Below, in pieces: positions 11,692-22,245 of a stretch of DNA of 64,000 bases. The DNA is taken from assembly GCA_949152475.1 (NCBI GenBank), contig OX424568.1, forward strand, positions 20,063,667 to 20,127,666, given 5' to 3'. Below the pieces are notes generated by a model. It ran no database searches and had not been told where the DNA came from. It saw only the letters and a program-made list of their open reading frames with translations. The position numbers and the translations under genes were made by a program. Source of the DNA: Terebella lapidaria (Eukaryota > Annelida > Polychaeta > Terebellida > Terebellidae). The number at the start of each line of letters is the position of its first letter. Positions within the stretch are counted from its first letter, which is position 1.

Positions 11692-14600
11692 TTTCAGGTT
11701 ACCGCACCTATGTTCCGACAACCTATTGCCGTCGCGTTGCGTCCGTCGTCCGTCCGTCCGTCTGTCCGGGCAAACGGAACGGAGTTTTGGGGATTTCTTA
11801 GGGGGAATAAAGCTGAAAACGCCCCACAACCACAGTTTAAGCCAAAAGTGCGGTCTTATGGGGATTTTTTCAGGACTTATGGGGAAAGTTAAGATAGGAA
11901 ATTTAACATTGGGTCCGCCCGTAACGCCCATCCGTTCACCCGTCCGTTCACATTTTTAGCTTACCGGCCCATATGGGCCAGTAGGCTATTGTCGTGGTTT
12001 TTCGTCCGTCGTCCGTCCGGCAAATAACTTTTTTTGTATTGATGAATTTCTCTGAAAATTTACTTGAACATTCCTTGGGCTAATATCCTGAGCTGTTTTT
12101 ATCGTTTTTTTTATTCAATCGTTTTTGCTCATTTGGCGGCCATTTTTGCCGAAAAATGGCCAATTTTGGACTTTGGTGGCCATTTTCTCAAAAACTGTCT
12201 GATTAATTTTGAGATTTTTGTTTTGAAGGATTCCCCTAAATGTACCTCTATGATGTATATAAGATTCGTTGTCATTGAATCGCCGGTCTGCGTGTGGCAG
12301 CCATTTTGATTTTTTGACGGGTCGTCCAAACAATTTTCTTTTGGCCCGAAGCATGTCACTATCCATTCTGGGTAATTTCCAGCATAAAAAAAATTCACCC
12401 TGTGAAAAATATTTTGGACTTAGAAAATTTTCACCGACTTTTCCCTTCATAATATCTGATGTTTTATATTTATATTTGGAAAATCAATACTCTGTGCAAT
12501 TCTCATGATCAACCGGTAAGCTACAGCACCCTTGGTGCTATGTTTATCTTTAAAGTGTGCGATCCGATCTTTCTAAAAATTTGGGAAAAGATGCATTAAA
12601 ATAATTCAAGGAGGAGGTAATTTTTAGTTTTTTGATTTTTCAATTTTTCTCAAAATGGCGGCCATTTTTTGTTGAAAAACGCTCAATTTTTAACTTTGGC
12701 AGCTATTTTCTCAAAAACTGTCTGATCAGTTTTCAGATTTCTGTTTAAAAAGATTCTTCGTATGTACCTTTGAATCGCCGGTCTTCGTGTGGAGGCCATT
12801 TTGAATTTTTGACGGATTGGCAAAAAAAATTTTGTTTTCCCCAAATCGCATTATTATCCATTTTGGGCCATTTCTAGGCACACAAAAAATTGCACCCTTT
12901 GAAAAAAAATTTGGACTTGGAAAATTTTCGGCACTTTTTTCCTTCATAATGGGTGCTGCCAGAACTGTACTCATAGAAAGCCCGCAGATAGAGCTTAGGT
13001 ATTTACACTTTCAAATAGGAAGTCATATATGGCGACTTGTGTGGTGATCTTGAAATTGACCTTTGATGACCTTGAAAGGTCAAATCAGTAATTTTTGGGT
13101 CAAAAATGTCCAAATTTGCTTCTACAGACGAGGTTATTGCAGATAGAGCTTATGTTTGCATTATGAGCATATAGGAAGTCGTATATGGAACAACTAATGA
13201 TGACGTTGAACTTGACCTCGGATGACCTTGAGTGCGAAATGTCTGACATGGAATGTGTAATTTGGCCGCTGAGGTTCAAAGGCTCGCACCTAGAGGTTAG
13301 GATTATATTATAAGCTAATAAAAATAAAAATAAGAAGTGGCACATCTAATTGGTGACCTTAGATTTTGCCTTAGACGACCGTGAAGGCTAAATCTCAAAG
13401 TCTAACCTGAAATGTGTAAATTGGCCTCTACAGACAAAATACTTGTTACTAGGACTTATATGTTTGTATTATGAACATATAGAAAGTTCTATGCAGTACA
13501 CATAGCTCTATGCAGTACACATAGTCCACAAAAATGACCTTGGTTGTCACCTGCAATGCTCTAAACCAAAATTGTCTGGTAACCTGTCATAGCCCTTGGG
13601 CTAATTTTTAGCTTACCGCCCCATATGGGCCGATAAGCTATTGTCGTGGTTTTTCGTCTGTCGTCCGTCGTCTGTCCGTCTGTCTGTCTCCCTGTCTGTC
13701 TGTCTGTCTGTCTGGCCGTCCGTCCGTCCGTCCGTCGTCCGTCCGGCAAATAACTTTTTTTACCTTGATGAATTCTTCTGAAAATTTACTAAAACATTCC
13801 TTGGGCAAATACCCTGAGCTGCTTTTTTTTGTTTGTTTTTGTTTTTTATTGAATCGTTTTTGCCGATTTGGCGGCCATTTTTGCCGAAAAATGGTAAATT
13901 TCGGACTTTGATGGCCATTTTCTCAAAAACTGTCTGATCAGTTTTCAGATATTTGTTTCAAAAGATTCCCCTTATGCACCTCTATGATGTGTATGAGATT
14001 TGTTACTCTTGAATCGCCAGTCTGCGTGTGGCAGCCATTCGGTCCAAATCGCGTTACTATTCATTTTGGGTGATTTCATTCAAAGAAATTTTGGACTTTT
14101 TGGAATTTTGAAAATTTTCACTGATTTTTCTCTTCATAATGTGAGCTGCCGGAAATGTACTCATAGAACGCTTTAGGATAGAGCTTATATATTGGCATTT
14201 TCAAATGGGAATTCATATATGACGACCTGGTGGTGATCTTGAATTTGACCTTTGATAAGGTCAAAATAGCCTTTTTATGGTAAAAAATGCCCAAATGTGC
14301 CTCTACAGATGAAATGCTTGTAGGTAGAGCTATGTTTGCATTATGGACATATATAAGACCTACATGGCACAAAATAAAACCTTGGGCTTGACCTCGGATG
14401 ACCTTGAGTGCTAAATGTTTAGTGTGGAATGTGTAAATTGGCCTCAGCTGCTCAAACTATTGCACCTAGAGAGATATTATGTGCCAATACTTAGGCTCTA
14501 TCTTGAAGAGTTCCAGGAGTTAACTCCACTATAAGCTCCCATTGTGAAGGAAAATTGGGTTATAGGATTGTTGCCTTTGAAATGACGGTCTGTAAACATA

Positions 14601-14793
14601 TGTCATTAACGAAAAACAAACTTTCAAGATGTAACTTGAGTTCGTGTCATAGTCCATACAGAAGATATGTGTTCGGCAACATTAACGAACATATTTTGAC
14701 AATGGTATAACAATTTATACTTCGGAAAATCGATACTCTGTGCAATTCTCATGATCTGCCGGTAAGCTACAGCACCCTTGGTGCTATGTTTTT
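11692..14793. repeat. Mosaic of two related repeat families (AGGTTACCG... and AGCTTACCGGCCCATATGGG...)
   Basis: 11692-11957 is a fragment of the 5840-8150 family. 11958-12552 and 13606-14793 are copies of a second family that begins TTTTTAGCTTACCG with CCCATATGGGCC, continues TATTGTCGTGGTTTTTCGTC, and ends CCGGTAAGCTACAGCACCCT at about 12511 and 14758. 12553-13605 is again first-family-like, so the copies may be nested. CATATGG is palindromic and both families share GGCGGCCATTTT blocks and TGACCTTGAATTTGACC blocks. 13661-13745 is a CTGT/CCGT microsatellite. No protein recognised; long open frames are low-complexity artefacts. Confidence 0.7.
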
Positions 14794-15159
14794 CTTATGG
14801 TTGCAAAACAATATGGCATTAGTGCATGTACGTGTACGAATCCAACATACTGTATATTGGTCCTATAGAAGTATGGACCTTAAACAGGCCAAGGGTGCCA
14901 CGTCTTCCTTTAAGAACGTTAATTTGTATTTTGGCACATGGCATGTATAATGACAGTATAGGAGGTATTATATTCACGATTTTTGCATTGGTATAATATA
15001 TTATTGTATACTTTTTGAGATTTTTTTCACATTTGCACTTATTAGGATCAGCAGGGCCGGTATATTTTAGTTGTGGTTTTCTTGAAGTGTGACCTTACTT
15101 ACATTGCTACAGCAAGTAAAATAATGCTTTCTCAAACCAAGTGTGTACAATTCTCAATT

Positions 15160-15239
15160 TCAGAAGCCACCTGTTATTCCAAAACAAGAAAATAAGATTT
15201 ACTTTCTCACCAGAGGAGAATGGCTAGATTATTCACGGA
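15160..15239 (+). CDS. Possible orphan coding exon
   Basis: A strong acceptor (CTCAATTTCAG, ending at 15161) opens KPPVIPKQENKIYFLTRGEW and continues for seven codons to a GTGAGA donor near 15240. The amino-acid composition looks coding, and this is the only such segment in the right part of the large element. No partner exon or family was recognised. Splice signals alone are weak evidence. Confidence 0.3.
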
Positions 15240-15240
15240 A

Positions 15241-15756
15241 AGTGAGATATTTTTTCCTACTTGTAGATATTTTCACTTACAGTGTCTTCTTGAATGCAGA
15301 TTGTGCTTTTCTTGAATGTAGAATATGTATTTTCTTGTTTCAAGTTCATTATTGTTCAGATAAGATAATTTTTTGACTTGTTTCAGGAAATAAAATCTTG
15401 ACCACTAAGAAGATTTTCTTGTTTTTGTTGGAAAAAATCTTGTGAGAAACTGTGATCTAGAAAAAAATGGCTTGAAATTAGATTAAAAGTAGATCGAGTT
15501 ATCTTGGTTGAATGCGTATATGCTCGTTTCTGGAAATAAAATCTTGAATTCTTGTAAATAATTCTATTCACAAGAAAATAAAATCCCTAAAAATTCCCAA
15601 AACTAGATATTCTTAGGAATAATCGTTCGTATTTAGTTCTTGCATTAAGAAAATTAAGGCTTAAAAATTAGATTTACCACACTTGCTATTCTCCCAAGAT
15701 TTATTTTCTTTCTTGAAGTTTTTTTTTCTGAATCTCAGATATTTTTTTTTACTGTG
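15241..15756. repeat. Right subterminal region of the CACAG element
   Basis: Contains repeated GGAAATAAAATCTTGA words (15387, 15530) and AAGAAAATAAAAT/TTTTCTTG words in both orientations up to the terminal inverted repeat. Subterminal motif repeats are a known feature of CACTA-type elements, where transposase binds them. Confidence 0.5.
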
Positions 15757-16038
15757 TGGTAGGATTTGTGTTGAAGTGTATTGTGGTGTAAGGGATGTGA
15801 GACTTGATTAGGATGGCTACACCACCCTGGTGTCGTGAGATGTCAAGTCGAGAGGCTGTGATGTAGTTTGGAATGTAGATTTTGTCTGCTGGTGATGTTT
15901 TTGTTTCATTGAGGGTGATGATGTCAGGACTGGTGTCCTGTGTGAGTACGTGTAGTTCGTGTTGACGTAGGTGGAAGCTGTCTACACTGGCGTGTGTGAT
16001 GGTGAGTTTGCGAGTGTGCTGAGCGTGTCTGGTGAATG
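15757..16038 (-). mobile_element. Non-LTR retrotransposon ORF2, N-terminal part of endonuclease
   Basis: On the minus strand this encodes HELHVLTQDTSPDIITLNET, then the start of an exonuclease-endonuclease-phosphatase fold with the conserved NET and a RHQGGVAILIK strand. It stops abruptly after NPTTQ at the TIR of the CACAG element and continues at 1911 with ALGITVKINN. Same element as the reverse transcriptase at 1-965. Confidence 0.88.
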
Positions 16039-17412
16039 TTACTGATGTTGAGGGGAGGTATTTGTGAATGGGATAGTGTTGTATAGGTGCTGTATGTGTG
16101 ATGTTTTAGTGGGTGTCTTGAAGAGTGTAGTGATGATGGGTGCTATGATTGTTGCGACATTCTTAGGGTGTAGTGTTTGGGTCCCTAGCGCCTCATTTAT
16201 TGATTGTGTGATTGCCGCAGTCAGTGTGGTGGCGATACGAAGTGCGAGTGTGGGCTCTGTGGGTGGAGCTATGGCTTGTGCGTATGTGGTGCGTTTCAGG
16301 TCCACCTTTTGCATCTCTTGCTTGTAGGAGGGATATCCTCGGTAGGTAGAGGGGTGTTGTCCCTGGCAATTGGTGCAGGTGGGGGTCCTATCGGTGTTTG
16401 TGCAGTCTTTTGTTTTGTGTTCCTCACTACACTTTCGACATGCCGTGTTATTTTTGCAGTTGTGTGTTGTATGTCCGAATTGCTGACATTTGTAGCACTG
16501 TTGGACGTGTCTGGGGGTGTAGTTTGTGCACCTGTACCTACGGTAGCCTAGTGTGATGCCCCCCTCTAAGTACTTTTTCTTTGTTTCTAGGTCAGGGCAT
16601 TGTAGTTTGACCTTGCGTGTGTGTTTGTTTGTTTCGCTGGAGGTGAATCGTGTGCAGGTGTGTCCTGTTTCTTCTTTGATTTGGTCTGTTGTGATGTCTG
16701 TGTGTACGTTTTCGATGACTACGTAGGTGTTTGTGTTGTTGTTTTGTGTCGAGTTGCGTGTGGGGCGTACTTATGTGTTAGGTATGAAGGTTTTGTCAAG
16801 TAGTGCAGACCTTGTCTCAAGATCGTTCGGGAAGATTAGGACAATGTCATTTTTTGTTCGAACGATCTTGTGTATGTTGAGGGACTTGATGTGTTGTTTG
16901 AGTGTGATGGTGTTGGTTTTTTGTTTTTCAGTTAGACCCTCGATAACTAGAGGGTCGATGTGGTGTCTGGGGTGTTTGTGTGGATCTTGTGGTTTTGGTG
17001 GGTTGTTTTGCGTGGTGGTTTTGTGGTGTTTTGGGTTGTTTTGGTGTGTGGGGGTGGAGAGTTTGCGTTTCTTGGAGTGTTTTGATGTGGCTGTGGACCA
17101 TGTTTCTGTTTGTGTGGGTTTGTTTGGAGGTGAGGGTGTGGGTGACAGTGTTGGCGTGTCAATGTGGACAAATGAGTGATTTGTCATTGTCAGGTTCTGG
17201 TCCAGTCTGTGTTTTTTTGTCGGAGTCCTAAGGCTGATGTTCATGTCTGAGCCGTCCATGCTGTTGTTGGGTGTAGATGTCGTGGAGAGAGGGGTCGTCG
17301 TCGTCAGGAGAGTGTCTATTAGGGTCTCCAGCCTGTCCCATAGTGTGTTGTCTGCGTTCATGAGAAGGTTCAAAACCTTCTCCCTCTTACGCTGGACAGC
17401 CACCTGGGCCAT
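16039..17412 (-). pseudogene. Non-LTR retrotransposon ORF1 (gag-like, CCHC zinc knuckles), one in-frame stop
   Basis: Start MAQVAVQRKREKVLNLL at 17412; in-frame stop at 16039; 457 residues if the TAA at 16771-16773 (codon 214) is ignored. The first half is Thr/Pro/Asn-rich and basic. The second half has YVVIENVHTDITTDQI (pre-zinc-knuckle domain) and three zinc-knuckle-like motifs: CYKCQQFGHTTHNC, CRKCSEEHKTKDC and CTNCQGQHPSTY. This is the usual ORF1 of Jockey/I-group elements, an RNA-binding nucleocapsid-like protein. The frame is the same before and after the TAA, so the only visible lesion is one nonsense codon. ORF2 begins directly downstream. Confidence 0.85.
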
Positions 17413-18044
17413 GGCTTTTGAGCTGGGGGAAAGGCCCCCGTGTTAGTAAAGGGAGGGTCAAGTCGAGTGTTAGTTTACAGACAAGTAAGTAAAGTATTTT
17501 GGTGATACTCAGGGTTTTTGTAGATCTGACTGGATCCGCCGAATCCTCGTGTGTATCCGCCCTGTGCTTGTCCCCCAGTTGGGTGGCTTCCTAGTGTGAA
17601 AAGAGACAGTATTAGAAATCAATGCAGGTGAAAAATTTGATGAATTTTGTAGAATACCAGAGTGTAAACAAAGTTGAACGATAATAGGAGTGGGAAGAAA
17701 AAATTTCCCGCCAAAATCCAATCCAATCAATCTCAATGTCAATGTCAATCACAATCAGGTCTCAATGTCAATTTCAAATAAAGAAGCCTCCAGCTTTGTA
17801 GTTGCATCTATAAAGTGTTGTGGATTGCAATAAAAAAGTGACACGTCATGAACAGTGGATTTCCTGATTGCAATTTGATGGCGGATTCTTTTGTGCTGTA
17901 CCAGCAGGGGGGATTATCACGATTGCAATCTGCTGGTGGCTTCTCTTTGTTCACAATGCATCCTGGTGGCTTCTTTTTGCCAAATGTGACTTCTTTAATC
18001 ACAGTTTGACATTACAGTTATTACCTGCTGTGACTTCTCAGTGC
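17413..18044. other. 5' leader of the retrotransposon and upstream region of the zinc-finger gene
   Basis: 17413-17480 is the apparent 5' UTR of the non-LTR element. 17720-17770 has short CAATGTCAAT repeats. 17820-17960 repeats GATTGCAAT and GGTGGCTTCT words. No gene seen. Confidence 0.4.
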
Positions 18045-18300
18045 TATATAAGTTGCCAGATTTCTGCAGACTTCACATCAGTCTGATATCTATCACAGCT
18101 ACTCATTGCGATTGATCATTGCGATTCGTACCTGATTCACCAGCATTTTTATCTCACAGATTCGGATAATTTACTTCGTGTCTCTGACCAAGTGGACTGC
18201 TCTACTTGGATATTTCTCTGAGAATTTTGATACTTCACTTTTTTTGGTGGACTGCTCTACTTGGATATTTCTCTGGATTTCTTACAGTTCTTGATACTTC
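18045..18300 (+). promoter_or_regulatory. TATA promoter and 5' leader of the zinc-finger gene
   Basis: TATATAAG at 18045-18052 lies about 360 bp upstream of the ATG, and the spacing allows an initiator near 18075. The leader holds a direct repeat of GTGGACTGCTCTACTTGGAT at 18191 and 18247. A TTTTTCAG acceptor at 18369 suggests that a 5' UTR intron precedes the coding exon. Confidence 0.5.
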
Positions 18301-18407
18301 ACTTTGTGTTTTTTGTCTTTTCCAATATTACTTTACCTATATTGATATTGTTTTATTTTAATTTTTCAGGAATTCAATCGCATTTCTCGTGTGTATCTTT
18401 CCAGAAA

Positions 18408-20117
18408 ATGGGCAAACGTAACAAGTTCCAGTGCCCCCTTTGCCTGAAGATGGAGATGTACCTGCCACGGCATTTGATGAACATCCACAAGCTGTCCAAA
18501 AAAGAAGCTTACAAGCTGGCAGATGGAGTAAGAAATACTACTGTTATAACTCTTTTATTACCGTTATTGACATTATATTGTTATCATTGACATGATTAGT
18601 TATTTCCATTAGGTCAAGGACAAGATGTTCCGTGTCCTCCCTAAGGTTGAGGTTACATCCCTACTGAGGAACACCAGAAAGGAGTCTTCTCCGGCGATGA
18701 TGTTGCCAGCATCCTGGACCACCTTGGGGTAGAGCTGGTGCGTGACGTCCCTTGGCCACAAGCAACCCGTGTACGTGTGGTGACACCTCCACCGGGATTC
18801 AACGCTCCACCAACACTGCTGGTGGATGTGGACGTTCACGCACCACAGCAGCCTACCCAGACAGAGGAGGTAAATACTATTATGTTATCGTTATTAACAT
18901 TATAACTATCATCTTAGTCATGAACTCATATTGCAATCATCATTTTATTGCAGACTGTGGAAGCTACGGCTGCACAACCTGCCATTCCAGTCAATCAACC
19001 AGCAGAGATCGAACAGGTAAGTTGATTATATTGTTTTTATTATTTTTTCCATCAAGTATTCAGCATTTATTGACATCAAAATTAATCATCACTATATTTT
19101 TTAATCTAGATGGAACCTGGCATCGAGGAAATCCCAGACAGCCCGGTCGCTACCAGACCAAGAAGGAAATGCACACAGCCTGTGAAAGAAGGTTTGTTTT
19201 CTGTCTTTATATTGCAATTATTTCAATGTCATCACTTATCATTGGAATGTTGAATATAAACATGTTAGAGCTATTTAACAATATATGTGAAATGATGAGA
19301 ATCATCCTGAACTCGTATAACAATAATAATATTTTAACATATCTGTTTTGTACCTTCAGGACACTCAGAGTCTACTGCCAAAAGGTATTACCGAGGACAC
19401 GCAGGAGTTTCCGTTGCACGAACGAACGCAACCGTCGCACGGAACATCATGCGAGGGACACCTCAGAAAAGCACGCCACCTGCAAGACCCGCATCACCTT
19501 GCAGCATTTCCAGCATATCGTCCAGATCCAGTGCGACGACAGACAAGGTAGGCAATAATCTTAAAACACAACATTGGTTTTATTTCTGATTTTGATAAAA
19601 CAATTACCATTGCTTGAAATTGACTCGAAATTAAATTATTTATTTCTTTTTCTGAAATAGGACAGAATTTCCAACCTGATGGCGAGCCTTCTCGAGAAGT
19701 ACCCGGTAACACCAGAAGCATCAGCACCAGGGACCAAAGCAGTTATCGACATCTGCAAGAACAAAAAAGACTACCAAGTAAGCTATATTTCAAGTTATCC
19801 TTTGTTTGTTGATGAGCAATGCTTCATTGAAAAAAAATCGATCATATATATATATATATTCTTCCATTGTTTCATTGACTATTTTTAAACTGTTTTAGGA
19901 ACTCGACGACACGACAGCAGTGATCAGGAACCTGACATCGAGGTGGCGAGAGAGACAACATAAACTGCGTGGGATACACTTCATTGAAACTTTCCCCGAC
20001 ATGAAGCTGGATCTCGCCACCGCTCCGACAATCATCGAATCCAAGTTTCCAACGTGGTCACAGTTCCCAAAGATTTCATGTTATGCGGTTCAGTTCATCA
20101 AACAGCAAAGGAGTTGA
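18408..20117 (+). pseudogene. Seven-exon C2H2 zinc-finger gene with a one-base deletion
   Basis: Exons: 18408-18527, 18613-18869, 18954-19016, 19110-19191, 19360-19547, 19661-19777, 19899-20117. The N-terminus MGKRNKFQCPLCLKMEMYLP, with RHLMNIHKL following, is a C2H2 finger (C-x2-C ... H-x4-H). The middle is Pro/Ser/Thr-rich; the end has DDTTAVIRNLTSRWRERQHK and a C-terminal FIKQQRS. All junctions have GT/AG and all phases match except exon 2, which is 257 nt and shifts frame between VLPKVEV and the later IPTEEHQKGVF segment; 258 nt would keep the frame. A single deleted base near 18645-18660 (or an assembly error) explains this. The final family is not recognised; a transposon-associated origin is possible given the location. 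AATAAA at 20763 may end the transcript. Confidence 0.6.
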
Positions 20118-20760
20118 AAGAGAATATCATGGACTTTGTATATTGTAGCATGTTTTGGACATTGTTTTTCTATGATGGATGAGTTTGTGTATATAGATCT
20201 TATATGATGCATTAGTTTGTGGACATAGCTTTATATCATTGATGATTTTTTGTACATTGTTTTTCTATGATGGATGAGTTTGTGTATATAGATCTTATAT
20301 GATGCATTAGTTTGTGGACATAGCTTTATATCATTGATGATTTTTTGTACATTGTTTTTATATCATGTTTGTGTACATTGTATATTGTTTTTATATCGTG
20401 TATTAGTTCTTGTACATTGTTGTTATTTCAGGCTGTTTTATATGTATGTATTCATGTTTGTATGTATAATCTTAGTATATTGTTCATTGTTTTTATTTCA
20501 GGTTGTTTTATATGTATTTATGTATGTATTCATGTTTGAAGTATATTGTTTTCTTGTACATTGTATTCATTTCAGGTTGTTTTATATGCATGTATTCATG
20601 TTTGTATGTATATTGTTTTTATATTGTGTAGTACTTGTATATTGTTTTTATTTCATGTTGTTTTATATGTATGTATGCATGTATTCATGTTTTGGAGAGT
20701 ATAAAAAATGCACTGGCACAAGATAATTGTAAGAGTAACACATAACATAAAACAGTAAAA
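20118..20760. repeat. 95-bp duplication followed by degenerate TTGTACATTG/TGTATGTATTCATG repeats
   Basis: A 95-bp unit (starting GATGGATGAGTTTGTGTATA) occurs at 20174 and 20269. From 20340 to 20700 variants of TTGTACATTGTTTTTATTTC and TTTTATATGTATGTATTCAT recur about every 60-110 bp. Probably the 3' UTR or downstream of the zinc-finger gene. Confidence 0.65.
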
Positions 20761-20803
20761 GCAATAAAAATTCAATGAGCGACATTGAACAAATTTTGTT
20801 GGA

Positions 20804-21091
20804 TTATTTAGGTTTGCTTCTGACTAAAAGTTCTTTAAGATTTTGATGCTTCTTGTAAGCTGTTGCTATTTTAATATCACCATCAGTATTTTGGTTGAGT
20901 TGTTTCATATGTTTTTTAACAATTTGGGCCGAAAGAGCACCTGTTTTTGAGAAGGGTACTATATACACCAGGTCGAATTTGTTTTTACTTTTGTTCAAAG
21001 GGTCATACTTTGTAAATTTTTGATTTTTGAACGTTGAGGCCATGAGGTTCGAAAGTGCGTAAAGTATCAATCCAACAATATTCCCTTTCAA
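20804..21091 (-). mobile_element. Penelope-like element fragment, linker-type segment 3' of the endonuclease
   Basis: Minus-strand frame of 95 codons with KFDLVYIVPFSKTGALSAQI and ending QNLKELLVRSKPK. In related Penelope-like proteins a ...NL(K/R)(D/E)LLVRSK segment lies between the reverse transcriptase and the GIY-YIG domain, not after it. Here it lies downstream of the GIY-YIG domain, suggesting a permuted or tandem partial copy. Family placement from recall; moderate confidence. Confidence 0.5.
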
Positions 21092-21106
21092 GTCGCCATT
21101 TTTTGT

Positions 21107-22245
21107 TTAAAAGTTCATCACCAAGATCGGAAACCTGTTCAATTGGTAAAGAGAAAAACATTCGATGGAAAATTCAGTTTTGCTGTGAGATTTAGATAGA
21201 TGACTGTATAATGCATTTTCCTCATTGCAGCTAGTTATTGCAGCACAGTGACGATTGCTTCTGAATTTGAGTGATTTACCGGTTTCACCTACATATTGTT
21301 TTTCGCAAAGTTTACAAGTGTATAGATAAATTATATTTTCTGAGTTGCAATCCAAAGCTGAGTTGATTGAGTAGGTTTGTTCAAAAACTGATCCTGAGAA
21401 ATTTTGACAATTTGGAACTAAATCACATGTCTGACATTGTCTAGAATTACAAGGTTTTGAGCCAGATGAGCTGGAAGTGGGCAATTGAAAATCAGCACCT
21501 AGTCTTTCCTCACTGTTTAGAATTCTCAATGTTTCATTCTTTATTTTGCGAAGCCAACGTTTTGAATAGTTAAGTTTCGAAAGTGCCTTGAATAATGTTT
21601 GGCAAGCTGATTCAACATCATCTGGATATGAGCAAATTTGGAAAAATTGAAAAACTTGGGACTTGATTAGTCCTTTATAAGTGTGCTTTGTATGAAAAGA
21701 GAGCTTATGCAGCAACTGATGAGTATCCGTTGGTTTGAAGAAAACTTTTGCTTCTAATGTGTTTTCTTTGCTCCCGAACAAAGTAGTATCCAGAAAATTA
21801 ACTGAATCAGTACTAATTTCAGCTTTGAACTTGATTGATGTCCTATGAGAATTGAATATTTCGAGAAACTGATTAAATTTGGAAATGCCGTGTGGCCAAA
21901 TGAGGAAAATGTCATCTAAATACCTATAATAGCAATCTGGTTTGAATGGACACTTTTGTAAGGCTTGCTTTTCAAATTCAGCCATATAAATATCTGCATA
22001 ATGAGGTGCATATTTATGACTCATGGCTGTATCTGAAACTTGTAGGAATGTCTTACCGTCAAATTCAAAGTCATTACATTTAAGTGAAATTTCCAATAAT
22101 TCTATTATACCTTTGAATAGTTCATTATTTTTCAGAGTCGGGAATGCATTTTTAATTGCTTGGATACCTTCTTCATGATTTATATTAGTATACATGTGTG
22201 TACATACTTTCAACATCTAAAGTGATTAGTAAAGAATTTGGATCT
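21107..22245 (-). mobile_element. Penelope-like retroelement: reverse transcriptase and GIY-YIG endonuclease (5'-truncated)
   Basis: 369-codon frame on the minus strand. MYTNINHEEGIQAIKNAFPT near the start is the RT palm region; YYRYLDDIFLIWP at about 21940-21905 is the catalytic YxDD motif; FKAEISTDSVNFLDTTL follows. The C-terminal part has a CNSRQCQTC cysteine pair region and IIYLYTCKLC ... YVGETGKS at about 21330-21270, the GIY-YIG nuclease fold typical of Penelope-like elements. Upstream of the frame, the conserved LLITLDVESMYT is present in another frame: a repeated ATGTA(C/T)AC word of about 10 bp shifts the frame at about 22190. Homology ends near 22245, so the N-terminal RT is missing. 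The copy is dead. Confidence 0.88.

Larger units (their letters stand above)
1912..15756. mobile_element. Large CACAG-terminated DNA transposon (about 13.8 kb) inserted in the non-LTR element
   Basis: The left end begins CACAGTAAAAATTATTATCT and the right end, read inward on the minus strand, begins CACAGTAAAAAAAAATATCT; TTCAGA follows in both. The flanking dinucleotide is TG on both sides (1910-1911 and 15757-15758). Removing 1912-15756 plus one TG restores the retrotransposon endonuclease reading frame with no extra bases, which is strong evidence for a single insertion. Both subterminal regions carry repeated AAGATTTTATTTTCTTG-like words (about 1945-2140; 15380-15620). CACWG termini, a 2-3 bp duplication and subterminal repeats are typical of EnSpm/CACTA elements. 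No transposase was recognised inside, so it is non-autonomous, decayed or of an unfamiliar type. It contains a SAM-domain gene and many secondary insertions. Confidence 0.7.

Noticed and set aside
1912-15756. Polinton/Maverick element
   Set aside because: The size and AG-like ends suggested it, but the flanking duplication is 2 bp rather than 6 and no polymerase B, integrase or capsid genes were seen.
16204-17231. Plus-strand open frames rich in Cys/Val/Gly
   Set aside because: They are antisense shadows of the retrotransposon ORF1, which has zinc knuckles on the minus strand.
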